Shown piece by piece: positions 6,545 to 12,483 of a stretch of DNA of 13,425 nucleotides. A program made the position numbers and the translations under genes. Source of the stretch: QYOJ01 sp043810345. GTDB lineage: Bacteria; Bacteroidota; Bacteroidia; Bacteroidales; FEN-979. The stretch spans positions 1 to 13,425 of the forward strand of contig JBDROF010000113.1 of NCBI GenBank assembly GCA_043810345.1, read 5' to 3'. Each line of letters begins with the position of its first letter. The first letter of the stretch is position 1. Below the pieces are notes generated by a model, which made no database searches, was not told where the DNA came from, and was given only the letters and a program-made list of their open reading frames with translations.

Positions 6545-8389
6545 CTCCAGCCACCTCTCCCCTTTTTTCTCCAGTTCTTGGAGGATGACAGCAAACCGTT
6601 TGGATTTGCCATGAAGTTCATCCGTGGTAAGAGTGCCGGAATTCAGAGAGACCTCGATCGAGTTCTTCTCGGATTCCAGTTCCCCCAATTCCCGTTCCAG
6701 CACTTCCAGTTCCTGCTTCTCTTTGAAGGTGAGCTTCCCGGAGATAGCGGGTCTGGGTTCGGGTTTTACAGGGAGGACAGGTTTCGTTCCGGCTTTCATT
6801 TTCCGTTTACGTCGTTCTCGATCCTCCCGGTATTGGGTGTAGTTTCCCGGAAAATCTTTCACCACTCCATCTCCTTCAAATACAAAGAGGTGATCCACGA
6901 TCTTGTCTAGAAAATAGCGGTCATGGGTGACAACCAACACGCAACCGTTGAATGATTCGAGGTACTCTTCGAGTACGTTGAGGGTAAGGATGTCGAGGTC
7001 GTTGGTCGGCTCGTCGAGGATCAGGAAATTGGGACTTCTCATCAACACGGTGACAAGGTAAAGCCGGTGTTTTTCCCCACCACTAAGTTTGTAAACAGGT
7101 TGATGATGCACCGGGTAGGGAAACATAAAGTAGTTCAAAAAAGCTGCCGCAGAGATGGTATCGCCACTCCCCAGTTTAACAACATCGGCAATCTCCCTCA
7201 CCACGTCAATCACTTTGGTCTCGGGGTTAAAGGAGATGCCCTTCTGGGTATAGTAGCCAAACTGAATGGTCTCCCCTTTTTTGACCGATCCCTTCAAGGG
7301 CTTCAGTTTGCCTGTAATAAGATCCAGGAAGGTCGTCTTTCCGGTACCATTATTTCCGACGATGCCTATCTTCTCATACCGTTTAAAGGTGAATGTGAAT
7401 CCTTTCAGCATGGGCAACTCCCCCCAGGAGAAGGAGAGATCATGTACCTCCAGGATCTTCTTCCCCATCCGCCGGCCCTCGATATGGATCTTCATCCGTT
7501 CTTCAGGCACCTTTCGATCAGCTTTCTCTTTTAACTCGTGGTAGCTGTCGATACGGGCCTTTGCCTTGGTGGTGCGGGCTTTCGGCATGCGCTGCATCCA
7601 CTCCTGCTCTTTCCTGAGCAGGTTCTGAGCCTTCTCCGTCTCTTTGGTCAGGATATCCAGCCGGTCAGCCTGTTTCTCCAGGAAGTAGTAGTAGCTCCCC
7701 CGGTAGCGATGGATCCCTGAATGATCCAGTTCCAGGATCTCATTGCATACACGGTCCAGGAAGTAGCGGTCGTGGGTCACCATCAGAAAGGTGATTCTCC
7801 GTTGCGACAGGTACTCCTCCAGCCATTCAATCATCTCCACATCGAGGTGGTTGGTTGGCTCGTCGAGGATCATGAAGTCTGGTTCGGTGATCAGGACCTT
7901 GGCCAGGGCTACCCGCTTCTGTTGTCCGCCCGACAGCTCACCGATCCGGCTGTCGAGGTCAGGGATCTGAAGCTGCGACAAAATCTGCTTGATCCGTACT
8001 TCATACTCCCAGCCGTTAAGGGCATCCATCCGCTCTATCGCCAGCTCAATTTCCTCTTTGTGCTCATTCCGGATCGCCTGTTCATAGCGATAAATTGCCT
8101 TCAACACCTCATTCGTGGTCGTATACACCTCATTGAAAACGGTATGCGAAGCGGTCAGGTCAGGCTCCTGCTTCAGGTATCCCAGCGAGGCTTTATTAAA
8201 GAGCTTGACAACGCCTCCATCCGAAGGTTCCAATCCGGAAATGATGTTCAGCAGACTGGTCTTTCCGGCTCCATTCCGGGCAATCAAGGCTACTTTCTGA
8301 AACTGGCTGATCACAAAAGAGATATCCTCGAAGAGCACGTTATCGCCATAGCTTCGGGAAAGGTGATCGACGGTGAGGATGGTGGACAT
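6524..8389 (-). CDS. uup: ABC-F ATPase, Uup type
   Basis: A 621-residue soluble tandem ATP-binding cassette protein without membrane helices. Domain 1 has Walker A ARNGAGKTS (37-45), signature LSGGQ (152-156) and Walker B FMILDEPTNHLD (172-183). A charged helical linker (about 235-305) follows, the part that in ABC-F proteins reaches the ribosomal peptidyl-transferase region. Domain 2 has GNNGTGKTT (345-353), LSGGE (435-439) and FLILDEPTNDLD (455-466). The coiled-coil C-terminal domain (about 552-621, starting GKLTFKEKQELEVLERELGELE) and the DLD in the second Walker B favour Uup over EttA or YheS. Family members act on ribosomes stalled in translation; E. coli Uup also affects transposon excision. 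The first Walker A begins with Ala instead of the usual Gly. A promoter box lies just upstream, next to a heptamer repeat array. Confidence 0.9.
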   Translation of the reverse strand: MSTILTVDHLSRSYGDNVLFEDISFVISQFQKVALIARNGAGKTSLLNIISGLEPSDGGVVKLFNKASLGYLKQEPDLTASHTVFNEVYTTTNEVLKAIYRYEQAIRNEHKEEIELAIERMDALNGWEYEVRIKQILSQLQIPDLDSRIGELSGGQQKRVALAKVLITEPDFMILDEPTNHLDVEMIEWLEEYLSQRRITFLMVTHDRYFLDRVCNEILELDHSGIHRYRGSYYYFLEKQADRLDILTKETEKAQNLLRKEQEWMQRMPKARTTKAKARIDSYHELKEKADRKVPEERMKIHIEGRRMGKKILEVHDLSFSWGELPMLKGFTFTFKRYEKIGIVGNNGTGKTTFLDLITGKLKPLKGSVKKGETIQFGYYTQKGISFNPETKVIDVVREIADVVKLGSGDTISAAAFLNYFMFPYPVHHQPVYKLSGGEKHRLYLVTVLMRSPNFLILDEPTNDLDILTLNVLEEYLESFNGCVLVVTHDRYFLDKIVDHLFVFEGDGVVKDFPGNYTQYREDRERRKRKMKAGTKPVLPVKPEPRPAISGKLTFKEKQELEVLERELGELESEKNSIEVSLNSGTLTTDELHGKSKRFAVILQELEKKGERWLELSVQIN

Positions 8390-8409
8390 GGAGGCGGATT
8401 CAGCGTTTG

Positions 8410-8417
8410 CAAAGGTA
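8410..8417 (-). promoter_or_regulatory. -7 promoter box of uup
   Basis: TACCTTTG on the minus strand (8417 to 8410) fits TAnnTTTG. Transcription would start near 8403, about 14 bases before the uup ATG. The region where a -33 element is expected (about 8437-8441) lies inside the heptamer array. Confidence 0.55.
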
Positions 8418-8424
8418 AGGGTTT

Positions 8425-8501
8425 CAGGGATACGCGATGCGCGATACGGGATACGGGATCAAGGATGCAGGATGCAGGATGCAGGATGCAGGATGACGGA
8501 T
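8425..8501. repeat. tandem heptamer array (11 units, mostly ending GAT)
   Basis: Eleven units of exactly seven bases in unbroken register: CAGGGAT, ACGCGAT, GCGCGAT, ACGGGAT twice, CAAGGAT, GCAGGAT four times, GACGGAT. Every unit ends in GAT. Two degenerate units (GATTGGAT, GATTGGG) trail to about 8516. The array lies between the divergent genes uup and the small secreted protein at 8656. The rest of that gap (8517-8655) holds a 6-bp inverted repeat (CGGTGA/TCACCG at 8527-8549) but no other recognisable element. Confidence 0.9.
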
Positions 8502-8655
8502 GATTGGATGATTGGGTTTTTTCCGACGGTGATTTTCCCGCTCTCACCGGGCAGAACACGGGGTTCATCGAAAAAGAACAAAATAGCCTCTGTTCATTGT
8601 AACGTAAGGAGTGGTTTTCCGTCCTATGTTTCAGAAACGCAAAAAATAAAAAGCC

Positions 8656-8901
8656 ATGAAAACAATCATTCTTATCATAACCATTTTCAGCTTTCAGGTC
8701 ACCACCATGTTCAGTGGAATACCCGTAACTAACAATTCTGTGAAAGCAACCGATGAGGCGGTTTGCCCTGAATGTCCTTCTCTCACTCCTGTAGTTCCCA
8801 TGGAGGCAGATTTTAACGATACATTGATCCCGGTCAACATCAACGGGACATCCTTTGCTCCCGAGGTTCCTGCTGAGGCTGATTTTTCGGACACGTTATA
8901 A
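8656..8901 (+). CDS. small secreted protein with duplicated EADF-DTL motif
   Basis: An 81-residue protein that I cannot assign to a named family. Residues 4-20 are hydrophobic after a lysine (MKTIILIITIFSFQ), which fits a signal peptide with cleavage around residue 20-22. The mature part is acidic and proline-rich, with two cysteines in CPEC (37-40). It contains two similar 14-residue segments, TPVVPMEADFNDTL (44-57) and APEVPAEADFSDTL (68-81), spaced 24 residues apart; the second forms the very C-terminus. The duplicated segments are also similar in DNA. An A-rich leader precedes the ATG, as is usual for this phylum. A weak -7-like box TATGTTTC lies at 8625-8632. The next gene starts about 120 bases later from its own promoter. 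Signal peptide and internal repeat support a real gene; function unknown. Confidence 0.7.
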   Translation: MKTIILIITIFSFQVTTMFSGIPVTNNSVKATDEAVCPECPSLTPVVPMEADFNDTLIPVNINGTSFAPEVPAEADFSDTL

Positions 8902-8910
8902 TCCCCTGCA

Positions 8911-8931
8911 GATACCAGATATCCGATACCC
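8911..8931. repeat. short degenerate heptamer tract (3 units)
   Basis: GATACCA, GATATCC and GATACCC follow each other in seven-base register ten bases after the small secreted gene. They resemble the GATACGG phase of the array at 8425-8501 and may be a decayed or nascent member of the same repeat class. Confidence 0.5.
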
Positions 8932-8967
8932 AATTCGTCAAAAGATAATTGATATTTTTATGTAATA

Positions 8968-9000
8968 TTTTGTGATAGTTATCATTATATGATAACTTTG
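8968..9000 (+). promoter_or_regulatory. promoter with overlapping palindromic operator
   Basis: TTTTG (8968-8972), a spacer of 20 bases and TAACTTTG (8993-9000) form an almost ideal Bacteroidota promoter. A perfect inverted repeat with 9-base arms, AGTTATCAT (8977-8985) and ATGATAACT (8989-8997), spans the spacer and the -7 box. A dimeric repressor bound there would block polymerase. The start point near 9007 selects the ATG at 9020 over the GTG at 9002. Confidence 0.65.
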
Positions 9001-9019
9001 GGTGAAAATTCCTCCCAAC

Positions 9020-9547
9020 ATGAAAATTCTTATAATTGGATTTCTGGCATTTTTTGGCTGGTCGGCGCTGTCAACTTATATCTATGTATGTAAGATAAAA
9101 GGATTGTGTCATGAACCGGAAGCTGTCGAAATCGTCTCGGTCAACAATAACGATGTCATCGCCGATGACACCTTGCATCAGCCGTTAGTGCCGGAACAAG
9201 CAGTAATCCCTGAAAACCTGATCATCTACTTTGCATTTGGCAACTCTGAATTTAATCCTGATGCAGAGACAGACAAGTACTGTGATGAATCCACTGCTTA
9301 CCTGGATCAAAATTCACAAGCCAGGCTCATTATCACAGGCTACACCGATGCAATCGGTTCCAATGAGGATAATCAGGCTCTGGGTTATCGGCGGGCTCAA
9401 AGTATACAGCATTATTTTGAAAGCAAGGGCATACCTGCAAATAAGATCATAATAGAATCTAAGGGCGAGAAAGAGCCTGCTGATGATAATATGATGCCAA
9501 CAGGAAGAGCAAATAACAGGAGAGCAGAAATATCGATAAAAAAATAA
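9020..9547 (+). CDS. membrane-anchored OmpA-domain protein
   Basis: A 175-residue protein. An N-terminal hydrophobic segment (about 2-23, MKILIIGFLAFFGWSALSTY) anchors or exports it, and a linker of about 40 residues follows. The OmpA C-terminal domain spans about 66-175, with YFAFGNSEFNPD (beta strand and loop), ITGYTDAIGSNEDNQALGYRRAQSI (D110 and R124/R125, the peptidoglycan-contact positions of the family) and GRANNRRAEISIKK at the end. The domain binds peptide-linked diaminopimelate in peptidoglycan in characterised relatives. There is no beta barrel and no lipobox at the N-terminus. The ATG at 9020 is preferred because the promoter places the RNA start near 9007. Four bases separate it from the downstream HHH protein gene, so the two are one operon. 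Confidence 0.82.
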   Translation: MKILIIGFLAFFGWSALSTYIYVCKIKGLCHEPEAVEIVSVNNNDVIADDTLHQPLVPEQAVIPENLIIYFAFGNSEFNPDAETDKYCDESTAYLDQNSQARLIITGYTDAIGSNEDNQALGYRRAQSIQHYFESKGIPANKIIIESKGEKEPADDNMMPTGRANNRRAEISIKK

Positions 9548-9551
9548 CATC

Positions 9552-10010
9552 ATGAGCATTTTACTGATTCTTTTAGCGCAAACAAAAAGCGATGCAACCA
9601 TTGAAATACTGTTGTTATTACTGGTTGCTGCAATCATTGGGTACATCACTGCCTGGCTTTATTATAGGTCGATTTATGCAAAGAGAATTAAAGCTATTGA
9701 ATCCGAAAGGGATGAAGCATTGCTTCATACTACCCAACGCAAACCCAGTCTGGATTACAAAAGCTTTGGAGGAGCTTCAGGGGCAGAAAAGGATGACCTG
9801 AAAATAATCAAAGGGATTGGTCCTTTTATTGAGGAAAGACTGCATGCATTAGATATTTTTACGTTCAGACAGATCAGTAATTTCACTGAACAGGATATTG
9901 CGGCGGTTCGTGATGCCATTGAGTACTTTGAAGGCAGGATTGAAAGGGACGATTGGGTCGGACAAGCCAAGGAGCTTGTGCATAGTAAAGATAAAAGGAC
10001 AAGCAACTAA
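9552..10010 (+). CDS. membrane-anchored helix-hairpin-helix protein
   Basis: A 152-residue protein with an N-terminal transmembrane helix (about 16-38) and a charged helical stretch (about 40-63). The C-terminal helix-hairpin-helix domain (about 80-140) contains DLKIIKGIGPFIEERLHALDIFTFRQISNF and ends with IERDDWVGQAKEL. This IKGIGPxxExxL pattern is that of the small 'flap-endonuclease-like 5' nuclease' family (COG3743-like), found widely as membrane-tethered proteins in Bacteroidota. HHH folds usually bind DNA without sequence preference, but no nuclease residues are recognisable here and a non-DNA role is possible. It is translated right after the OmpA-domain gene and shares its promoter, which hints at a joint envelope role (inference). 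It converges with the tRNA gene. Confidence 0.78.
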   Translation: MSILLILLAQTKSDATIEILLLLLVAAIIGYITAWLYYRSIYAKRIKAIESERDEALLHTTQRKPSLDYKSFGGASGAEKDDLKIIKGIGPFIEERLHALDIFTFRQISNFTEQDIAAVRDAIEYFEGRIERDDWVGQAKELVHSKDKRTSN

Positions 10011-10032
10011 TCAGGAAAAAAATCAAGGTTTG

Positions 10033-10105
10033 AGCGGTAAATGGGAATCGAACCCACGACCCTTAGCTTGGGAAGCTAATGCTCTGCCATCTGAGCTATT
10101 ACCGC
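10033..10105 (-). tRNA. tRNA-Gly (anticodon CCC)
   Basis: On the minus strand a full cloverleaf folds: acceptor GCGGTAA/TTACCGC, D stem GCTC/GAGC, anticodon stem TTAGC/GCTAA with loop TTCCCAA (anticodon CCC at 10072-10070, reading GGG), variable GGGTC, and T arm GTGGG-TTCGATT-CCCAT. The base after the acceptor is U, the usual discriminator of tRNA-Gly. CCA is not encoded. Confidence 0.95.
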
Positions 10106-10115
10106 GATTACCTGG

Positions 10116-10123
10116 CAAAAATA
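10116..10123 (-). promoter_or_regulatory. -7 promoter box of tRNA-Gly
   Basis: On the minus strand TATTTTTG fits TAnnTTTG and ends about 10 bases before the mature tRNA 5' end, the right distance for a short-leader tRNA transcript. It diverges from the promoter of the methyltransferase gene in a gap of about 60 bases. Confidence 0.45.
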
Positions 10124-10145
10124 ACGAAAAACCATTCTGCTTTTA

Positions 10146-10153
10146 TATCTTTG
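10146..10153 (+). promoter_or_regulatory. -7 promoter box of the ICMT-like gene
   Basis: TATCTTTG fits TAnnTTTG and predicts an RNA start near 10160, nine bases before the ATG at 10169. It excludes the longer reading frame from 10079, which would begin inside the tRNA gene. Confidence 0.5.
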
Positions 10154-10168
10154 CAGGAAAATATTCCG

Positions 10169-10732
10169 ATGCCGTTTCCGAATCTTATGATCCTTGTAAC
10201 CTTTATCCTCTTATGGATCTCCTTTTTTATATGGGGCGCCCGGTACCGGGGGAAAGGAATAAAATTCTGGGGAAAACCCACCATTGACAACAGGTACTTC
10301 CTTTCAGGCAAGATCTGTCTCTTCAGCTCCTGGGCTTTGCTACTTCTAAAGGCAATGCTTCCCGAATGGACCTGGAATCCGGTGCCGGAAGGGGTAGCCT
10401 GGTTTGCCGCATTACTCAATTGCGCCGGGAGTGTGATCATGCTGGTCGCATTCTTTCATCTAGGCTCTTCCATAAGGGTCGGACTGCCTGAGACCGACAC
10501 AACCCTCCAAACAAGTGGCATATATAGTCTCAGCAGGAATCCAATCTACCTCGGGATTTTCCTGATCTGCATCGCCTCCTGCCTCTTTTTTCCCAACCCT
10601 GTCAACATCGCCCTTACCGTCTACGGAATGTATATGCACCACAGGATCATCGTGGCTGAAGAGAAGTTCCTGGCAAACCGCTTCGGAAAAGCTTGGGAGG
10701 ATTACACGTCTAGGGTCAGACGATACCTCTAA
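10169..10732 (+). CDS. ICMT/PEMT-like integral membrane methyltransferase
   Basis: A 187-residue protein with about five hydrophobic helices (about 7-23, 46-62, 76-97, 127-142, 144-157). The C-terminal part carries the family motif: SIRVGLPETDTTLQTSGIYS, then LSRNPIYLGI (RNP at 123-125), then HHRIIVAEEKFLANRFGKAWEDYTSRVRRYL with the Glu pair 164-165. In isoprenylcysteine carboxyl methyltransferases and phospholipid N-methyltransferases these segments bind S-adenosylmethionine at the membrane surface. Bacterial members methylate unknown lipids or small molecules, so no substrate is claimed. The ATG at 10169 was chosen because the upstream in-frame ATG lies in the tRNA and a promoter box sits between them. 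The gene ends one base before a heptamer repeat array. Confidence 0.8.
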   Translation: MPFPNLMILVTFILLWISFFIWGARYRGKGIKFWGKPTIDNRYFLSGKICLFSSWALLLLKAMLPEWTWNPVPEGVAWFAALLNCAGSVIMLVAFFHLGSSIRVGLPETDTTLQTSGIYSLSRNPIYLGIFLICIASCLFFPNPVNIALTVYGMYMHHRIIVAEEKFLANRFGKAWEDYTSRVRRYL

Positions 10733-10835
10733 GGACGTGGGACGTGGGACGTGGGACGTGGGACGAAGGACGTAAGACGTGAAAGGTAAGAGGTAACTGG
10801 CATCCAGCATCCAGGATCTAGGATCCAACATCATT
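10733..10835. repeat. tandem heptamer array between convergent genes
   Basis: It starts right after the stop codon of the methyltransferase gene. GGACGTG occurs four times in a row (10733-10760), followed by GGACGAA, GGACGTA, AGACGTG, AAAGGTA and AGAGGTA in the same seven-base register up to 10795. After a five-base break a second run reads CATCCAG twice, GATCTAG, GATCCAA and CATCATT (10801-10835). The array fills the whole gap to the xseB stop codon. Confidence 0.88.
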
Positions 10836-10872
10836 GTCATTGAGAGGAGCGCAGCGACGAAGCAGCAGCATC
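10836..10872. repeat. dispersed repeat of the GTCATTG-GAGGAGCGCAGCGACGAAGC type
   Basis: The segment starting GTCATTGAGAGGAGC and continuing GCAGCGACGAAGCAGC matches the form of a repeat seen between genes in many unrelated bacterial genomes (GTCATTGCGAGGAGCGAAGCGACGAAGCAATC in general form, from memory). Here it overlaps the 3' end of xseB and encodes its last residues. It may act as a transcription end or structural element; this is not proven. Confidence 0.55.
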
Positions 10873-11052
10873 TAGTAATCCCTCCACCTCTTTCTCAGTC
10901 TTCAGGAGTTTTTCCTTGCAGAACCGGATCAGCTCCTTGGCCCTTTTCACTTTTACACTGAGTTTATCGACCGAAATGGTCTCATCCTCGAGTTCACGTA
11001 TAATGGCTGTCAGTTCTGCCATGGCAGAATCGTATGTCTCCTCTTTTTTCAT
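10837..11052 (-). CDS. xseB: exodeoxyribonuclease VII small subunit
   Basis: A 71-residue, mostly helical protein with the XseB pattern: TYDSAMAELTAIIRELEDETISVDKLSVKVKRAKELIRFCKEKLLKTEKEVEGLL. Length and charge are usual for the family. Several XseB chains bind the long helices of XseA to form exonuclease VII, which degrades single-stranded DNA from both ends to short oligonucleotides. The ATG overlaps the xseA stop codon (ATGA at 11052-11049), which indicates translational coupling. The final residues DAAASSLRSSQ do not look like family sequence: they are encoded by a dispersed repeat at 10836-10872, so the natural tail has probably been replaced or extended. Confidence 0.9.
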   Translation of the reverse strand: MKKEETYDSAMAELTAIIRELEDETISVDKLSVKVKRAKELIRFCKEKLLKTEKEVEGLLDAAASSLRSSQ

Positions 11053-12383
11053 GTATCTACGGTGCTTTTTATGGTTCCGGATGCCAGTTCGGTGAGAATC
11101 CTCTCCCCGGCAGAAACGTCTGATGCCTCTTTCAGAATACGGCCATGAAGATCGTAGGTCATGCTAAACCCACGACGCAATACCTGCTTCGGATCAAGAT
11201 GCCTGATCTCGCCCTCCAGCGTTGAAAGATAGGCCTTCTGTGAAGAAAAAATGTGGGTAGCCAGCAACCGGAGGGTCTTCCCCTGATGCTCCAGGTCGCT
11301 TTGCTGCCTCCGGATAAAGGCGCTGGTGATAGCGGTCAAAGCCTCCGATAAGTGCAATAGCTTGTTTTGTTCATTGTAGAAGAGCTCTTTGACGAGATCC
11401 CGAAGATCTGTTTCTGCCTCCAGCAATTTTTCATAGACCTTGTCCAACCGTGCAAGCAGGTCATAGGCCACCTCAGTGGGGGTGATCCGGTTCAGGGCTG
11501 CCACCATCTCCACCACGGTTTCATTGGTAGAATGACCTATTCCTGTTACAACGGGAAGCGGAAAGGTACAGATATCCCTGGCCAGTTCATAATTGTCAAA
11601 ACAGGTGAGCCCAATCTCGTCCCCTCCGCCCCGGATAATCGCCACAAGATCGAAACAAGATGCCGGATACCCGATACCGGGTTCCCGATTCTGGGTCTGG
11701 GATCCGGGATCCGGGATCCGGGATCTTTGAATTTCATCGTTGAACGTGGCTATACTGATTAGTTGGCCTCGTATCGAATCCACCGCTTTATCCCCCTGGA
11801 GCAACGCCGGGAAGAGGGTGATCTCAAACCGGTATGGTACATGGTGGTTCCTGATTACCTGGAGAAAATCGAGGTACCCTTTGCTGGTCTCGGCTGAGAT
11901 GACAGCAATACGCAACGGAAGAGTGGGAACCGGGAGTTGTTTATTCAGGTCAAACAAATTTTCCCGGCTCAACTGCTCTATGGTCAGGGTCTTTATACGT
12001 GAAAGTTCTCCCAGGGTAAAGGAGGGTTCCACATCACTAATCCATAAAGAGAGCCCGTAGGTGGCATGAAAATTAAAACGGGCCAGGAATAAGATCTTCA
12101 ACCCCTCCTGGAATGACTCTTTGGTTACCCGTTCAAATTTTTCACGGATATCCGGAAAGTCGTTGGCCCAGATGATTCCACGCATCTGAGCCTTTGTCAC
12201 ACCATCCTCTTTTTCAACAAGGTCAAGGTATACATGACCACTACGGGGGTAGATATTCAGCTTGGTTATCTCCGCCTGAACCCAAACCTGGTCAGGAAAT
12301 GTACGGTAGATCGCAAAACGGAGACTTTCCGCCAGTTGTGAAAGTGAATAGATCGTAAAATCCCTGCTTTGAGAATCCATCAT
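11049..12383 (-). CDS. xseA: exodeoxyribonuclease VII large subunit with repeat-derived insertion
   Basis: A 444-residue protein. The N-terminal OB fold (about 8-115) contains IYSLSQLAESLRFAIYRTF, VWVQAEITKLNIYPRSGHVYLDL and a strand-rich segment to WISDVEP. The nuclease domain (about 130-315) has LPLRIAVISAETSKGYLDFL, then the hallmark AIIRGGGDEIGLTCFDNYELA (RGGG at 251-254), PVVTGIGHSTNETVVEMVA and the TPTEVAYDLL region. A long coiled coil (about 315-395) binds XseB, and a small C-terminal segment ends the protein. Residues about 220-243, just before FDLVAIIRGGG, are encoded by a tandem heptamer array at 11655-11724 and have no counterpart that I know in the family. The insertion is in frame and sits in a probable surface loop, so activity may persist. 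The start is MMDSQ; a weak promoter box lies at 12397-12404. Confidence 0.92.
   Translation of the reverse strand: MMDSQSRDFTIYSLSQLAESLRFAIYRTFPDQVWVQAEITKLNIYPRSGHVYLDLVEKEDGVTKAQMRGIIWANDFPDIREKFERVTKESFQEGLKILFLARFNFHATYGLSLWISDVEPSFTLGELSRIKTLTIEQLSRENLFDLNKQLPVPTLPLRIAVISAETSKGYLDFLQVIRNHHVPYRFEITLFPALLQGDKAVDSIRGQLISIATFNDEIQRSRIPDPGSQTQNREPGIGYPASCFDLVAIIRGGGDEIGLTCFDNYELARDICTFPLPVVTGIGHSTNETVVEMVAALNRITPTEVAYDLLARLDKVYEKLLEAETDLRDLVKELFYNEQNKLLHLSEALTAITSAFIRRQQSDLEHQGKTLRLLATHIFSSQKAYLSTLEGEIRHLDPKQVLRRGFSMTYDLHGRILKEASDVSAGERILTELASGTIKSTVDT
11655..11724. repeat. heptamer array inside xseA coding sequence
   Basis: Ten seven-base units in register on the plus strand: ACAAGAT, GCCGGAT, ACCCGAT, ACCGGGT, TCCCGAT, TCTGGGT, CTGGGAT and CCGGGAT three times. 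The three identical units at the right end and the decay toward the left resemble the array at 8425-8501, and units differ from ACGGGAT there by one base. Nine units are 63 bases (21 codons), so the reading frame of xseA is kept. Confidence 0.88.
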
Positions 12384-12396
12384 CCGGATAAAAACT

Positions 12397-12404
12397 CAAA
12401 GGTC
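12397..12404 (-). promoter_or_regulatory. weak -7-like box of xseA
   Basis: On the minus strand GACCTTTG matches TAnnTTTG except for its first base and lies 14 bases before the xseA start codon, the same distance as the uup box. No -33 element is clear. Confidence 0.3.
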
Positions 12405-12441
12405 GGAATAATTTCAGAGTTACCGTAAACTTGATTTTCTG

Positions 12442-12449
12442 TATATTTG
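12442..12449 (+). promoter_or_regulatory. -7 promoter box of the response regulator-dgkA operon
   Basis: TATATTTG fits TAnnTTTG and predicts an RNA start near 12456, which gives a leader of about 28 bases. No convincing TTTG is seen at -33. Confidence 0.5.
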
Positions 12450-12483
12450 TTCTAATTTAGCTAACCAATACGATGTAAATTCC

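Noticed and set aside
7721..8503. Plus-strand reading frame of 260 codons antisense to uup
   Set aside because: It mirrors the well-supported uup gene on the minus strand, shows no domain, and its end runs through the heptamer array; it is a composition shadow.
8425..8516. CRISPR array
   Set aside because: Units are 7 bases with no spacers and no cas genes are present; it is a microsatellite-like tandem repeat. The same holds for the other arrays.
8527..8549. Hairpin CGGTGA/TCACCG as a terminator
   Set aside because: No T tract follows on either strand, and both neighbouring genes are transcribed away from it.
10079..10168. N-terminal extension of the methyltransferase into the tRNA gene
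   Set aside because: It begins inside tRNA-Gly and precedes the promoter box at 10146; the ATG at 10169 fits both the promoter and the first membrane helix.
10460..10840. Minus-strand 126-codon frame ending near xseB
   Set aside because: It consists of heptamer repeat translation and antisense of the methyltransferase gene; no independent support.
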